The notes under the pieces are model-generated. The model was not told where the DNA came from, searched no databases, and saw only the letters and a list, made by a program, of their open reading frames with translations. The translations under genes and the position numbers were made by a program. This document shows positions 1 through 8,681 of a DNA stretch of 64,000 nt, piece by piece; within the stretch, counting starts at the first letter, position 1, and every line of letters starts with the position of its first letter. The DNA comes from Prosthecomicrobium sp. N25 (GTDB taxonomy: Bacteria > Pseudomonadota > Alphaproteobacteria > Rhizobiales > Ancalomicrobiaceae). The DNA lies in assembly GCF_037203705.1 (NCBI RefSeq), contig NZ_JBBCAT010000001.1, positions 3,135,418 to 3,199,417 on the forward strand. The letters are read 5' to 3'.

Positions 1-858
1 CACGCCCGCCATGGCGAGCCCGCGCCGCGACTCGCGCGCAACCGGCCGTGCCGCCGCCCGCTCGGTCGCTGGATGGTCCGGCATCACCGGGGCGCCCGCA
101 TCGTAGGGCAGCGCCTCGCGCGCCGCCGCCGCGATTTCGTCGCGGCCGAAATCGGCGAAGGTGGGTTCCGGATAGGCCGGGGACGCGGGACGGGGCGGCA
201 CCGCGATCCGCTCCGCCGCGACGGGCTCGGGCACGGCGCGCAGGGGCGCGGTACGTTCGACGGCGGCCCGCTGCGGGGCCTGGGCCTGGACCGGGGTCGG
301 AGCCTGGACCGGGGTCGGAGCCTGGACCGGCGCCGCGGCGCGGACGGGCACCGGAGCCGGAGCCGGGACGGCCTGCTCCACGTAGCCGGGATCGGCGAAG
401 AAATCCTCGAAGGCCGGATCGTAGGAGCCGTCCGCCACGCCGCTGCGGTAGGGCGCGGGCTGCGGCCGGGTCGGTGCGGAGCGCTGCGCCTCGAGGGCCG
501 GATCGATGCCGTAGGCGGCGGAGGCGACGTGCGAATTCATGGGAACGACCTTCGGGGACGCGGCCTCAGCCACCGGGGGGCCGGCCGGCACGCGCTGGCG
601 CGGAGCCCGGTCGGGATCGACGGAGGAACGGAGCTCGCTGAAGAGCTCCTGCTCCAGGGCGGAGATCTGGTTGGGCATGGGCTGGCGACCGACATGGGCG
701 CGCCCCTGCGGCATGAGCTGGGGCGGCAGCGTGATCGGCTCCTCGGAGCGCGCGGGCTCCGGGAAGGGCGAACCACTGACGATCCGGGCGAGCTCGACCA
801 GCGGATCGTCGTCGTAGGGCCGGTCGTTACGGGCGAGCGGGCGCTTCATGTCGGACAT
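1..858 (-). CDS. SPOR-type cell-envelope protein, N-terminal part (truncated by window edge)
   Basis: The frame opens at an ATG 9 bases after a GGAGG ribosome binding site and runs off the left edge, leaving 286 N-terminal residues. The visible part is low-complexity and rich in Pro, Ala and Arg, with a tandem APTPVQ-like repeat around residues 175-190 mirrored by an 18-bp DNA repeat at 289-330. It opens MSDMKRPLARNDRPYDDDP, a pattern I associate with the cytoplasmic N-terminus of rhizobial SPOR proteins. In this order such proteins follow dgt-argS and carry a membrane segment and a C-terminal peptidoglycan-binding SPOR domain; both would lie outside the window. The SPOR call therefore rests on gene order and N-terminal style, not on the domain itself. 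The 71-bp spacing from argS fits co-transcription. Confidence 0.65.
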   Translation of the reverse strand, partial: MSDMKRPLARNDRPYDDDPLVELARIVSGSPFPEPARSEEPITLPPQLMPQGRAHVGRQPMPNQISALEQELFSELRSSVDPDRAPRQRVPAGPPVAEAASPKVVPMNSHVASAAYGIDPALEAQRSAPTRPQPAPYRSGVADGSYDPAFEDFFADPGYVEQAVPAPAPVPVRAAAPVQAPTPVQAPTPVQAQAPQRAAVERTAPLRAVPEPVAAERIAVPPRPASPAYPEPTFADFGRDEIAAAAREALPYDAGAPVMPDHPATERAAARPVARESRRGLAMAGV

Positions 859-929
859 CGGATTCGTGAACCTCCGTCACTCGGAGTATCCCCTCGGGGA
901 ACAGCGCCCGTAAAGCGCTCACGGTCCGA

Positions 930-2687
930 TTATCGCATTTCGTCGGGCGCTTCGACACCCAATATAGCGAGCCCGGACGCAAGAACCAAAGCAACGGCGC
1001 GAACCATCGCCAATCGGGCCGAGGACGATAGTGGATCGTCAACGTTAATAAACCGTAATTGAGGCAGGTCTTTGCCCCTGTTCCAGTGCGCGTGCAGTTC
1101 GCTCGCCAAGTCGTACAGATAGAAGGCTATCCGGTGCGGCTCGTGCGCGGCGGCCGCCTGTTCGACCAGGCGCGGCCATTCCGCGAGCCGTCTTATGATC
1201 GCCATCTCCCCGATATCGGCCAACCGGTCGAGGGGAGCGGCGGCGAGCGCCGCGTCGGTAAGCGCCAAATCGGGCAATTCCTCGGCGGCCTGGCGGAAAA
1301 CCGATCGCGTCCGTGCATATGCGTACTGTACGTAGAAGACCGGGTTGTCCTTCGACTGCTCGGTGACCTTCTGGAAGTCGAAGTCGAGCGGTGCGTCGTT
1401 CTTCCGGTAGAGCATCATGAAGCGGACCGCGTCGCGGCCGACCTCCTCGACCACGTCCCGGAGGGTGACGAAGTCCCCGGCCCGCTTCGACATCTTCACC
1501 GGCTCGCCGCCGCGGGTCAGCCGGACGAGCTGGCAGAGCTTCACGTCGAGCTCCGCCTCCCCGTCCGTGATCGCCCGGACCGCCGCCTGCATCCGCTTCA
1601 CGTAGCCGCCGTGGTCGGCGCCCCAGATGTCGATCTGGGTCCCGAAGCCGCGCAGGAACTTGTCGTAGTGATAGGCGATGTCGGAGGCGAAATAGGTGTA
1701 GGAGCCGTCGGACTTCATCAACGGCCGGTCGACGTCGTCCCCCGCCGCGGTGGCGCGGAACAGCGTCTGCTCCCGGTCCTCCCAATCCTCGACCGGCGCG
1801 CCCTTCGGCGGCGGCAGGCGGCCCTCGTAGATGAGGCCACGGGCCCTCAGGGCCTCGATCGCCGCCTCGACCCGGTTGCCGAAGGCCCCCCGCGACAGCG
1901 AGGCCTCCGAGAAGAAGACGTCGTGCTCCACGTTGAGGACGCGCAGGTCCTCCTTGATCATCGCCATCATGGCGTCGATCGCCACCTCGCGCACCACCGG
2001 CAGCCAGTCGGCCTCCTCCCGGTCGAGGAGGCTCGTGCCGAAGCGCAGGGCCAGGCTCTCGCCGACCGGCTTCAGGTAGTCGCCCGGGTAGAAGCCCTCC
2101 GGGATCGTCACCGTCTCGCCGAGCGCCTCGCGGTAGCGCAGGTACGCGGAGCGCGCCAGCACGTCCACCTGCGCGCCGGCGTCGTTGATGTAGTACTCCT
2201 TCGTCACGTCGTGGCCCGCATGAGCGAGGAGGTTGGCGAGCGCGTCGCCCACGACGGCGCCGCGGCAGTGCCCCACATGCATCGGCCCGGTCGGGTTCGC
2301 CGAGACGTACTCCACGTTGACTTTGGTGCCCGGCGCCACGCCGCGACCGTAGTCGGCGCCCGCCCGGATCACCGCCCCGACGAGCCCCGTCCAGTAGCCG
2401 GGCCTCAGGCGCAGGTTGAGGAAGCCCGGCCCGGCCACCTCCGTTTCGGCGACGTCCTCGTCCGCCGCGAGCTCTCCCGCCAGCGCGATGGCGATCTGCC
2501 GCGGGTTCTGTCCGGCCGCCTTGGCGAGCACCATGGCGGCGTTGGTGGCGAGGTCGCCATGCGCCGGATCGCGCGGCGGCTCGACCGTCACGCGGTCGAG
2601 GTCGAGCGGCTTTCCGTCCCGATCCTTCAGGTCGAGCACCGCGACCGCCCGGCGGACGCGCATGGTGAAATCGGCGAAGACGTTCAT
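930..2687 (-). CDS. argS: Arginyl-tRNA synthetase
   Basis: This class I aminoacyl-tRNA synthetase charges tRNA-Arg with arginine in the cytoplasm. The 585-residue product has the usual ArgRS layout: an N-terminal Add-1 domain (about 1-100), a Rossmann catalytic core opening with [16 protein letters not shown] (the HIGH motif read as HVGH), the second signature MSKRAGDF in place of KMSKS, and a C-terminal all-helical anticodon-binding DALR domain ending around [12 protein letters not shown]. Length and motifs are complete, so it should be functional. It sits 60 bp downstream of dgt and 71 bp upstream of the SPOR-type gene, the standard alphaproteobacterial order, and probably shares their transcript. 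Confidence 0.97.
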   Translation of the reverse strand: MNVFADFTMRVRRAVAVLDLKDRDGKPLDLDRVTVEPPRDPAHGDLATNAAMVLAKAAGQNPRQIAIALAGELAADEDVAETEVAGPGFLNLRLRPGYWTGLVGAVIRAGADYGRGVAPGTKVNVEYVSANPTGPMHVGHCRGAVVGDALANLLAHAGHDVTKEYYINDAGAQVDVLARSAYLRYREALGETVTIPEGFYPGDYLKPVGESLALRFGTSLLDREEADWLPVVREVAIDAMMAMIKEDLRVLNVEHDVFFSEASLSRGAFGNRVEAAIEALRARGLIYEGRLPPPKGAPVEDWEDREQTLFRATAAGDDVDRPLMKSDGSYTYFASDIAYHYDKFLRGFGTQIDIWGADHGGYVKRMQAAVRAITDGEAELDVKLCQLVRLTRGGEPVKMSKRAGDFVTLRDVVEEVGRDAVRFMMLYRKNDAPLDFDFQKVTEQSKDNPVFYVQYAYARTRSVFRQAAEELPDLALTDAALAAAPLDRLADIGEMAIIRRLAEWPRLVEQAAAAHEPHRIAFYLYDLASELHAHWNRGKDLPQLRFINVDDPLSSSARLAMVRAVALVLASGLAILGVEAPDEMR

Positions 2688-2747
2688 GGCTCTCAGGGGC
2701 CCGTGGTTCGGGGACGGGCGGCGGGGCGCGGCCGTTCGGGCCCGGGG

Positions 2748-3992
2748 CTAACGCAATTCCGGGGTGGCGTCAAACAGCCGCCGGTGCTCGATCAGGGCGA
2801 ACCGGTCGGTCATCCCGGCGATGTAGTCCGCGACCCGGCGCGCCCGCCGTTCCGGCCCGCAGCCCTCGAGCCCCTCGCCCCACTCCGCCGGCATGGCGTC
2901 CGGCCGGTGCATGTAGGCGGAGAAGAGATCCTCCACGACCGCCTCCGCGTCGCGCATGACGCCCATCACCGACGCGGAGCGGTAGACGTGCCGGTACAGG
3001 AACGCCTTGATGCCCCGGTCGGCCTCGACGATCTCCGCCGGAAAGGCGACGAGGTCGACGTCGAGGGCCCGGACCGCGTCGGACGAGGCCGGCGCGAGCC
3101 GGTCGATGCGGGCGAGGCTCTCGCCGATCACGCCCTCCACCATGCGGGTGATGAGCCGGCGCGTGACCTCCTGGATGAGGCGCCCGAGGTCGAGCCCCGG
3201 GTGCCGGCTGCGCACGTCGCGCAGGATCTCGCCGGCGAGCGGAACGCCCTCGAGCTGGTCGGGCACGATCAGTCCGGCGCGCAGGCCGTCGTCGATGTCG
3301 TGGGCGTCATACGCGATGTCGTCGGCGAGCGCGGCCGCCTGCGCCTCCGCGCCCGGCCGGCTCCAGAGCCCGAGGTCGTGCCGCTCCTGGTAGACGCGGA
3401 TCGCATAGGGGAGCTCGGCGGCGACCGCGTGCCCCTCCGCGTCGCGCCGCCCGAGCGGCCGGCCCTCCCGGTCCGTGAGCGGCCCGTTGTGCTTGACGAG
3501 GCCCTCGAGCGTCTCCCAGGAGAGGTTCAGCCCGTCGAAGCCCGCGTAGCGGCGCTCGAGCGAGGTGACGATCCGGAGTGTCTGGGCGTTGTGGTCGAAG
3601 CCGCCGAAGCCCGCCATGGCGCGCGCCAGGGCCCGTTCGCCCGCATGGCCGAACGGCGTGTGGCCGAGGTCGTGGCCGAGCGCCAGCGCCTCGGCGAGGT
3701 CCTCGTCGAGGCGCAGCGCCCGGGCGAGGGCGCGGGCGATCTGGGCGACCTCGATGGTGTGGGTCAGCCGCGTCCGGAAATGGTCTCCCTCGTGGTAGAG
3801 GAAGACCTGCGTCTTGTGCGCCAGCCGGCGGAAGGCGGTGGAGTGGATGATCCGGTCGCGATCGCGCTGGAATGGCGTCCGCGTCGGGCTCTCCGGCTCG
3901 GGCACCAGCCGGCCCCGGCTCAGCCCCGGATCGGCCGCGTGCGGCGCCCGCGGCTCCCCGCCGAAGCCGATGCCGTCGAGCCGGCGCGCCAT
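2748..3992 (-). CDS. dgt: Deoxyguanosinetriphosphate triphosphohydrolase-like protein
   Basis: This is an HD-superfamily metal-dependent dNTPase of 414 residues that would hydrolyse dGTP (or other dNTPs) to the nucleoside and triphosphate, limiting the dNTP pool. HD-domain metal ligands are visible: a His in [10 protein letters not shown] and the HD pair in [14 protein letters not shown]. The N-terminal [17 protein letters not shown] segment is typical of the family. The start was set at 3992 because a GGGGAGG ribosome binding site lies just upstream; a longer in-frame extension towards 4484 would overlap divergent erpA and has no support. The gene leads the dgt-argS-SPOR unit and is divergent from erpA. 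Confidence 0.94.
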   Translation of the reverse strand: MARRLDGIGFGGEPRAPHAADPGLSRGRLVPEPESPTRTPFQRDRDRIIHSTAFRRLAHKTQVFLYHEGDHFRTRLTHTIEVAQIARALARALRLDEDLAEALALGHDLGHTPFGHAGERALARAMAGFGGFDHNAQTLRIVTSLERRYAGFDGLNLSWETLEGLVKHNGPLTDREGRPLGRRDAEGHAVAAELPYAIRVYQERHDLGLWSRPGAEAQAAALADDIAYDAHDIDDGLRAGLIVPDQLEGVPLAGEILRDVRSRHPGLDLGRLIQEVTRRLITRMVEGVIGESLARIDRLAPASSDAVRALDVDLVAFPAEIVEADRGIKAFLYRHVYRSASVMGVMRDAEAVVEDLFSAYMHRPDAMPAEWGEGLEGCGPERRARRVADYIAGMTDRFALIEHRRLFDATPELR

Positions 3993-4149
3993 GGGGCCTC
4001 CCCTCGCCGCCGGCCGGACCGCCGGGACGACCCCGGGGCCGCACCGCCGGCCTTGAATTCGCTGCGTCCCCAGCGCAATTAGATCGGGGACGGTCCCGAC
4101 GCAAGCGGGTCCTCTTGCTCCCGGCCCCGGGCCCTGACGAGGTGAGACG

Positions 4150-4500
4150 ATGGACGGCGCCACTGCCACGCTCGACGAACCGGTCCGCGTGACCGACCGC
4201 GCCGCACGGCGCATCCTGAAGATCGTCGCGGGCGAGCCGGACGGCACGGCCCTGCGGGTGTCGGTCTCCGGCGGCGGCTGCTCGGGATTCCAGTACGGCT
4301 TCGACCTGACCCGCGAGCGCGCCGAGGACGACATCGTCATCGAGCGCGCCGGAGCGACCGTGCTGATCGACCCGGTCTCGCTCGAGTACATGGCCGGCTC
4401 GGAGATCGACTTCGTCGACAGCCTGATGGGCCAATCCTTCCAGATCAGGAACCCGAACGCCACCGCGAGCTGCGGCTGCGGCACCAGCTTCTCGCTCTGA
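4150..4500 (+). CDS. erpA: Iron-sulfur cluster insertion protein (A-type carrier)
   Basis: This is an A-type Fe-S carrier of 116 residues in the HesB/IscA/ErpA family, which accepts [2Fe-2S] or [4Fe-4S] clusters and passes them to apo-enzymes. The three conserved cysteines are present: Cys44 in [11 protein letters not shown], and Cys108 and Cys110 in the C-terminal SCGCGTSF. The ErpA name rather than IscA is favoured by its position divergent from dgt, a common alphaproteobacterial arrangement, and by the absence of isc or suf genes nearby. It converges on the TPR gene with only three bases between stop codons and no visible terminator. Confidence 0.93.
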   Translation: MDGATATLDEPVRVTDRAARRILKIVAGEPDGTALRVSVSGGGCSGFQYGFDLTRERAEDDIVIERAGATVLIDPVSLEYMAGSEIDFVDSLMGQSFQIRNPNATASCGCGTSFSL

Positions 4501-4503
4501 CGA

Positions 4504-6060
4504 TCAGGGGCTCGCCGCGTCGGCGCTGCGGGCCCGCAGGGCTGCCTCCGCCCGCCCGAGCCGTTCGAGCGCCTGCGGGTAGCCCGGGTCGAGCTTCAGC
4601 GCCTGCCGGAGATCGGCGACCGCCCGCTCCGGGTCGCCCTTGTTCATGAAGGCCCAGCCCCGGTGATTGTAGGCGTTGGCCAGGCCCGGATCGAGCCGGA
4701 TCGCCCGGTCGAAGTCGGCGATAGCCCGGTCGTACTCGGCCTTGGCGTTCCACGCGAAACCGCGGTTGTTGAGCGCCTGGGCGTGGTCCGGGTCGAGCCG
4801 CAGGGCCTGGTCCAGGTCCGCGATGGCGTGGTCGAACTGACCCTGCGCGTTGTAGAGCGCGGCGCGGTTGACGAAGGCCTCCGCGAGCGGCGCGAGCCGG
4901 ATCGCCTGGTTGAGGATCGCCAGGGCCCGGTCGCGATGCCCCTGGGCGTAGATGGCAGCGGCCGACCGGCTGTAGCTCTCCGCGAGGTCCGGCGTCAGCT
5001 CCACGGCCCGGTCGTAGTCGGCGATCGCCCGGTCGAAACGGCCCATGTTGCTGAACACGACGGCCCGGTTGGCGAGCGCGATCGCATAGTCGGGCTCGAT
5101 CCGGAGCGCGGCGTCGAGATCCGCGAGGGCGAGATCGAACCAGCCGATGTTGTTGTGCGCGACACCCCGGTTGTTCAGCGCGGCGGCATAGTCGGGCTTG
5201 AGGCGGATCGAGATGCCGTAGTCCGAGATGGCGCGCACGGGATCGCCCTTGGCAGCAAAGGCGAAGCCCCGGTTGTTGTAGGCGTCCGCGTCGTCGGGGC
5301 GCAGGCGGATCGCCTCGTCGAGGTCCTCGATCGCCCGGTCGTGGTCGCCCCGCAGGTTGAGGGCGAAGCCGCGGTTGTTGCGGGCCGGCGCATGGGCCGG
5401 ATCGAGCCGCAGCGCCCGGTCGAGATCCGCGATGCCGCGCTCCACGTCTCCCTGGTGCACCCGCGCGAAGCCCCGGTTGTTGAGCGCCACGGCGAAATCC
5501 GGCACGAGCGCCAGGGCCCGGTCGAGATCCGCGACGGCGCGGGCGTAGTCGCCCTTCCGGTTGCGGATGTAGGCCCGGTTGTTCAGGGCGTCCGCATGGT
5601 CGGGCTGCAGGGTCAGAACGCGGTCGAAATCGGCGAGCGCGCGGTCGTCGTCTCCCTTGCGGCTCCAGGCGAGCCCGCGCGTGTGCAGGACGCCCGGCAG
5701 GCCCGCGCCGAGTTCCACGGCCCGGTCGAAATCCGCGATCGCCTCGTCGAGGGCCCCGCGGTTGAACTGCGCGAAGCCGCGGTTGGCATAGGCCGCCGCG
5801 AAGCCCGGGTCGAGCCGGATCGCCCGGCCGAAATCCTCGATGGCCCGCAGGTAGTCGCCGTCGCGATTGTAGGCGAAGCCCCGGTTGTTGTGGGCGATGG
5901 CGAGGTCGGTGCGGAGCCGGCCACCCTTGGCGATGATCTTCGAGCAGCCCTGGACGGTCGGCGCAGGCTCGCGGCAGCCGTCCCACTCGGCGGCGCGCAG
6001 GGGTCCGGCGCCGGCTGCCAGGACCACGAGGGCGGCGAGCCCGGCCAGGGCGTGTCTCAT
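4504..6060 (-). CDS. Secreted tetratricopeptide-repeat protein (13 TPRs)
   Basis: The 518-residue product starts at 6060 after a GGGGAGG site. It has a Sec signal peptide ([19 protein letters not shown], cleavage near ARA-AE), a short region with two cysteines, and then an almost uninterrupted array of about 13 TPR units of 34 residues. Most units open with the same NNRGFA core and contain the DRAIxDxDxAIRLDP helix. The array should form a superhelical periplasmic scaffold for protein-protein contacts. No enzymatic domain is visible, so the partner and process are unknown. The near-identical repeats make the DNA internally repetitive, which favours recombination-driven change in repeat number. 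Confidence 0.9.
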   Translation of the reverse strand: MRHALAGLAALVVLAAGAGPLRAAEWDGCREPAPTVQGCSKIIAKGGRLRTDLAIAHNNRGFAYNRDGDYLRAIEDFGRAIRLDPGFAAAYANRGFAQFNRGALDEAIADFDRAVELGAGLPGVLHTRGLAWSRKGDDDRALADFDRVLTLQPDHADALNNRAYIRNRKGDYARAVADLDRALALVPDFAVALNNRGFARVHQGDVERGIADLDRALRLDPAHAPARNNRGFALNLRGDHDRAIEDLDEAIRLRPDDADAYNNRGFAFAAKGDPVRAISDYGISIRLKPDYAAALNNRGVAHNNIGWFDLALADLDAALRIEPDYAIALANRAVVFSNMGRFDRAIADYDRAVELTPDLAESYSRSAAAIYAQGHRDRALAILNQAIRLAPLAEAFVNRAALYNAQGQFDHAIADLDQALRLDPDHAQALNNRGFAWNAKAEYDRAIADFDRAIRLDPGLANAYNHRGWAFMNKGDPERAVADLRQALKLDPGYPQALERLGRAEAALRARSADAASP

Positions 6061-6163
6061 CGAGGAACCTCCCCGGTCGCGCGTCGACACGGGCGGCCCG
6101 TCCGCCGCCCTCCCCGACTTTGCGCCAAGCCCGCCCCCGGCTCAACCGGGCGCCCGCGCCCGT

Positions 6164-7129
6164 TCACCCGTGGCGCAAGGGGACGACCGGCGTGCCGTGG
6201 GTGTGGAAGCTCTCGATCGTCTTCAGCCCCCAGGCCTGCCCCTTCTTCCGCTCCGTCTCCGTCCAGGTGACCGTCTGCCAGTCCGGATCGAGGATGAGCC
6301 GCGCCCCGGCGTTGGCGATCTCGACGCGGTTTCCGGCCGGCTCGTAGACGTAGAGGAAGAAGGTCTGCTGGACGGCGTGCTTGTGCGGCCCGGTCTCGAT
6401 GAAGACGCCGTTCTCCAGGAACAGGTCGGCCGCCTCCAGGATGTGCTCGCGCTGGTCGACCGCGTAGGTGAGGTGGTGGAAGCGGCCCCGCGAGCCGGTG
6501 AAGTCCCGCGTGTAGGCGATATCGTAGGTCTTGTTGTTGACCGTGAACCAGCAGCCGGCGAGTTCCCCGGAATCGAGCACGATCTGCTCGGTGACCCGGC
6601 TGCCGAGCGCCTGCGGCAGGAACGCCTTGATGGCGGCCACGTCGTTGGCGAGCAGGTTCAGGTGGTCGATCCGGCGCACCGCCGCGCCGCGCCCGTGATA
6701 GCGCTGGGCCTGGTTCTTCAGCGCCGGCCGCTCCTCCGGCGGCGCCACATACTTGCGGGTCTGGAAGTAGATCTCGAAGACGTGGTCGTCCGGGTCGCGG
6801 AAGCGGTACGCGGGCCCGTGCCCGAGGTCGCCCTCCGTCCAGCCGATCCCCGCCCCGAGCGCCTCGATGGCCGCCACCCGCCGGTGGAGCGCCGCCTCGC
6901 TCGTCGCCCGGTAGCCGATGTGGCCGACGCCCGTGGTGTTCGACGCGGTCAGCTTCAGCGTGTGGAACTCGTAGTCGTCCCAGGCCCGCAGGTAGACCGA
7001 GTCGCCCTCCCGCCCGCTTTCGGTCAGCCCCAGGAGATCGACGAAGAAGTCGAGGCTCTCCTGCGGCTTGTCGGTGAAGAGTTCGACATGGGCGAGGTGG
7101 GCAGTGTCGAAGATGGGTTCCGTGGTCAT
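6164..7129 (-). CDS. Extradiol ring-cleavage dioxygenase (catechol 2,3-dioxygenase type)
   Basis: This is a two-domain VOC-fold protein of 321 residues. The N-terminal domain (about 8-125) contains HLAHVELFT and VFEIYF; the C-terminal domain carries the expected Fe(II) facial triad: His156 in RRIDHLNLL, His218 or His219 in RFHHLTYAV, and Glu270 in NRVEIAN. Known family members open catechol-type rings at the bond next to the diol. The start at 7129 follows a GGGGGAG site. The gene is divergent from the FAD oxidoreductase and ABC operon, with a perfect operator-like palindrome between them, so the units are probably co-regulated. The actual phenolic substrate cannot be read from sequence. Confidence 0.85.
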   Translation of the reverse strand: MTTEPIFDTAHLAHVELFTDKPQESLDFFVDLLGLTESGREGDSVYLRAWDDYEFHTLKLTASNTTGVGHIGYRATSEAALHRRVAAIEALGAGIGWTEGDLGHGPAYRFRDPDDHVFEIYFQTRKYVAPPEERPALKNQAQRYHGRGAAVRRIDHLNLLANDVAAIKAFLPQALGSRVTEQIVLDSGELAGCWFTVNNKTYDIAYTRDFTGSRGRFHHLTYAVDQREHILEAADLFLENGVFIETGPHKHAVQQTFFLYVYEPAGNRVEIANAGARLILDPDWQTVTWTETERKKGQAWGLKTIESFHTHGTPVVPLRHG

Positions 7130-7284
7130 GCGTCTCCCCCGGGGCGCGGGAACCAGGCGGCGGGGTCCCGTTCTGCTCTGCGGCTGGCGCACCATGGGGC
7201 CAGCCGATCGAGCGATCAAATGATCAGATTGCAGGCATTGATGAAGCCGGCTCAGCCGGCCGCCCGGGTGGTCGATTGGGCGAA

Positions 7285-7298
7285 TTGGTATATACCAA
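7285..7298. promoter_or_regulatory. Operator-like perfect palindrome TTGGTATATACCAA
   Basis: This is a perfect 14-bp palindrome in the 334-bp divergent intergenic region, 156 bp before the dioxygenase start. A second copy with 12 of 14 matches lies at 7429-7442 beside the opposite gene. Symmetric TTGGTnnnnACCAA sites are typical of GntR-family (FCD or related) repressors. No regulator gene adjoins the cassette, so the binding protein is unknown. Apart from these sites and the promoter at 7407, nothing else was recognised between 7130 and 7463. Confidence 0.6.
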
Positions 7299-7406
7299 GA
7301 GTCGCGGCACTCGCCGATTCCCTGCGCGGATCGACGGCCACTGCCGCGCCGCTTCGACCGGAAACGCCGCTTCCGAAAAGGGCCTAGCCGGCGACGCAAG
7401 CTGTGC

Positions 7407-7442
7407 TTGACAAGCGACTGACCGGCTGGTGGCATATACCAA
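7407..7442 (+). promoter_or_regulatory. Promoter -35 TTGACA with overlapping operator copy
   Basis: A consensus TTGACA (7407-7412) is followed after about 17-20 bases by an AT-rich weak -10 region that lies inside GTGGCATATACCAA (7429-7442), a 12-of-14 match to the palindrome at 7285. A repressor bound there would cover the -10 element directly. The oxidoreductase GTG start follows 21 bp downstream, with a GGAGGGG ribosome binding site in between. Confidence 0.5.
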
Positions 7443-7463
7443 TCTGGGGCGGAGGGGTGTTCG

Positions 7464-8615
7464 GTGCCCGACATCGCGGTCATCGGCGGCGGGATCACGG
7501 GGCTCGCGACGGCCTACGAGCTGGCGCGCCGGGGCCATGCCGTCACGGTGCTCGAGGCCCGGCGGATCGGCGCCATGGCGTCCGGCTGGACCCTCGGCGG
7601 CGTCCGCCAGTCGGGCCGGCACCCGGCCGAGCTGCCGCTGGCCCGCGCCGCCGTCGAGCGCTGGGCGGGCCTCGACGCCGAACTCGGCGCGGAGACGCAG
7701 TACCGGCGCGGCGGCAACGTCCGGCTGGCGCGGACCGAGGCCGAGGTCGCGGTCATCCGCGCGCTCGTCGCCGAACACCGCGCCCTCGGCTTCGACATCG
7801 AATTCCTGGCCGACAACGCGGCTGTCCGCGCGGTCGCCCCGGCGATCGGCCCCGCCGTCCTGGCCGCCTCCCTGTGCCCGACCGACGGCCATGCCGATCC
7901 GGACCGGACCACCTCCGCCTACCGGCAGGCGGCCGAACGCCACGGCGCCACCGTCCGCGAGGGCGTCAGCGTGCGGGCGATCGAGACCGCGGCCGGCCGG
8001 GTGACCGGCGTGGCGACCTCGGAGGGCCGGATCGGCGCCGACCGGGTGGTGCTCGCCGCCGGCATCCACGCGCCCGAGCTCCTCGGCCCCCTCGGCCTCG
8101 ACCTGCCGCTCCGCGTCATGCAGGTGTCGGTCCTGCAGACCGTGCCCGTGCCCCCGCTCCTCGCCCAGGTCTTCGGCGTCGCCAATGCGGACTGCGCCGG
8201 CCGCCAGCAGGCCGACGGCCGCCTCCGGGTCACCAACGGTGTCGGTCCATGGCCGGGCGATCCCGCCCGCTGGTCGCCCGACGCGGTGCAGCCGCCGGCC
8301 GCCGCGGTCGGCGACGTGATCGCGCGCGTCGCGCAGGTCCTGCCCGCCTTCGCGGACATCCCCGTCGCACGGGTCTGGGGCGGCCTCATCGACCTGACGC
8401 CCGACGCCCTGCCGGTCCTCGACGCCGCGACCGGCGTCGACGGCCTGGTGGTCGCCGCCGGCTTCTCCGGACACGGCTTCGGCATCGGCCCGATCACCGG
8501 CGAGATCGTCGCCGCCCTCGCGACCGGGGACGAGACACGATTCGATCTTGCGCCCTTCGCGCTTTCCCGGTTCGCTGGGACGACCGGGCATGCCGCGCTG
8601 ACGCTCCACGGCTGA
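7464..8615 (+). CDS. FAD-dependent oxidoreductase (DAO family, sarcosine/glycine oxidase-like)
   Basis: This 383-residue flavoprotein has an N-terminal Rossmann motif (VIGGGITGLATAYEL) and the C-terminal DAO-family region in which GFSGHGFGIGPITGE contacts FAD. Members oxidise secondary or primary amines of amino acids (sarcosine, glycine, D-amino acids, opines) to imino acids. The GTG start at 7464 is supported by a GGAGGGG site 7 bases upstream. It heads an operon with a dipeptide/opine-type ABC importer that follows 66 bp later, suggesting it attacks the imported amine. The exact substrate is unknown. It lacks a signal peptide and should be cytoplasmic. Confidence 0.88.
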   Translation: MPDIAVIGGGITGLATAYELARRGHAVTVLEARRIGAMASGWTLGGVRQSGRHPAELPLARAAVERWAGLDAELGAETQYRRGGNVRLARTEAEVAVIRALVAEHRALGFDIEFLADNAAVRAVAPAIGPAVLAASLCPTDGHADPDRTTSAYRQAAERHGATVREGVSVRAIETAAGRVTGVATSEGRIGADRVVLAAGIHAPELLGPLGLDLPLRVMQVSVLQTVPVPPLLAQVFGVANADCAGRQQADGRLRVTNGVGPWPGDPARWSPDAVQPPAAAVGDVIARVAQVLPAFADIPVARVWGGLIDLTPDALPVLDAATGVDGLVVAAGFSGHGFGIGPITGEIVAALATGDETRFDLAPFALSRFAGTTGHAALTLHG

Positions 8616-8681
8616 GGGGTCCGCCCCTCCGGTCCAACGACAACCCGACGCCCAGAGGCGCCCGAGAGGAGACAGGTCACG

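Noticed and set aside
289-330. Short tandem repeat as a possible CRISPR or regulatory array
   Set aside because: It is an in-frame repeat coding for APTPVQ in the SPOR-type protein.
1059-4082. Long plus-strand open frame antisense to argS and dgt
   Set aside because: It encodes an Arg/Val/Glu-rich shadow with no motif; the opposite strand holds two complete, recognisable genes.
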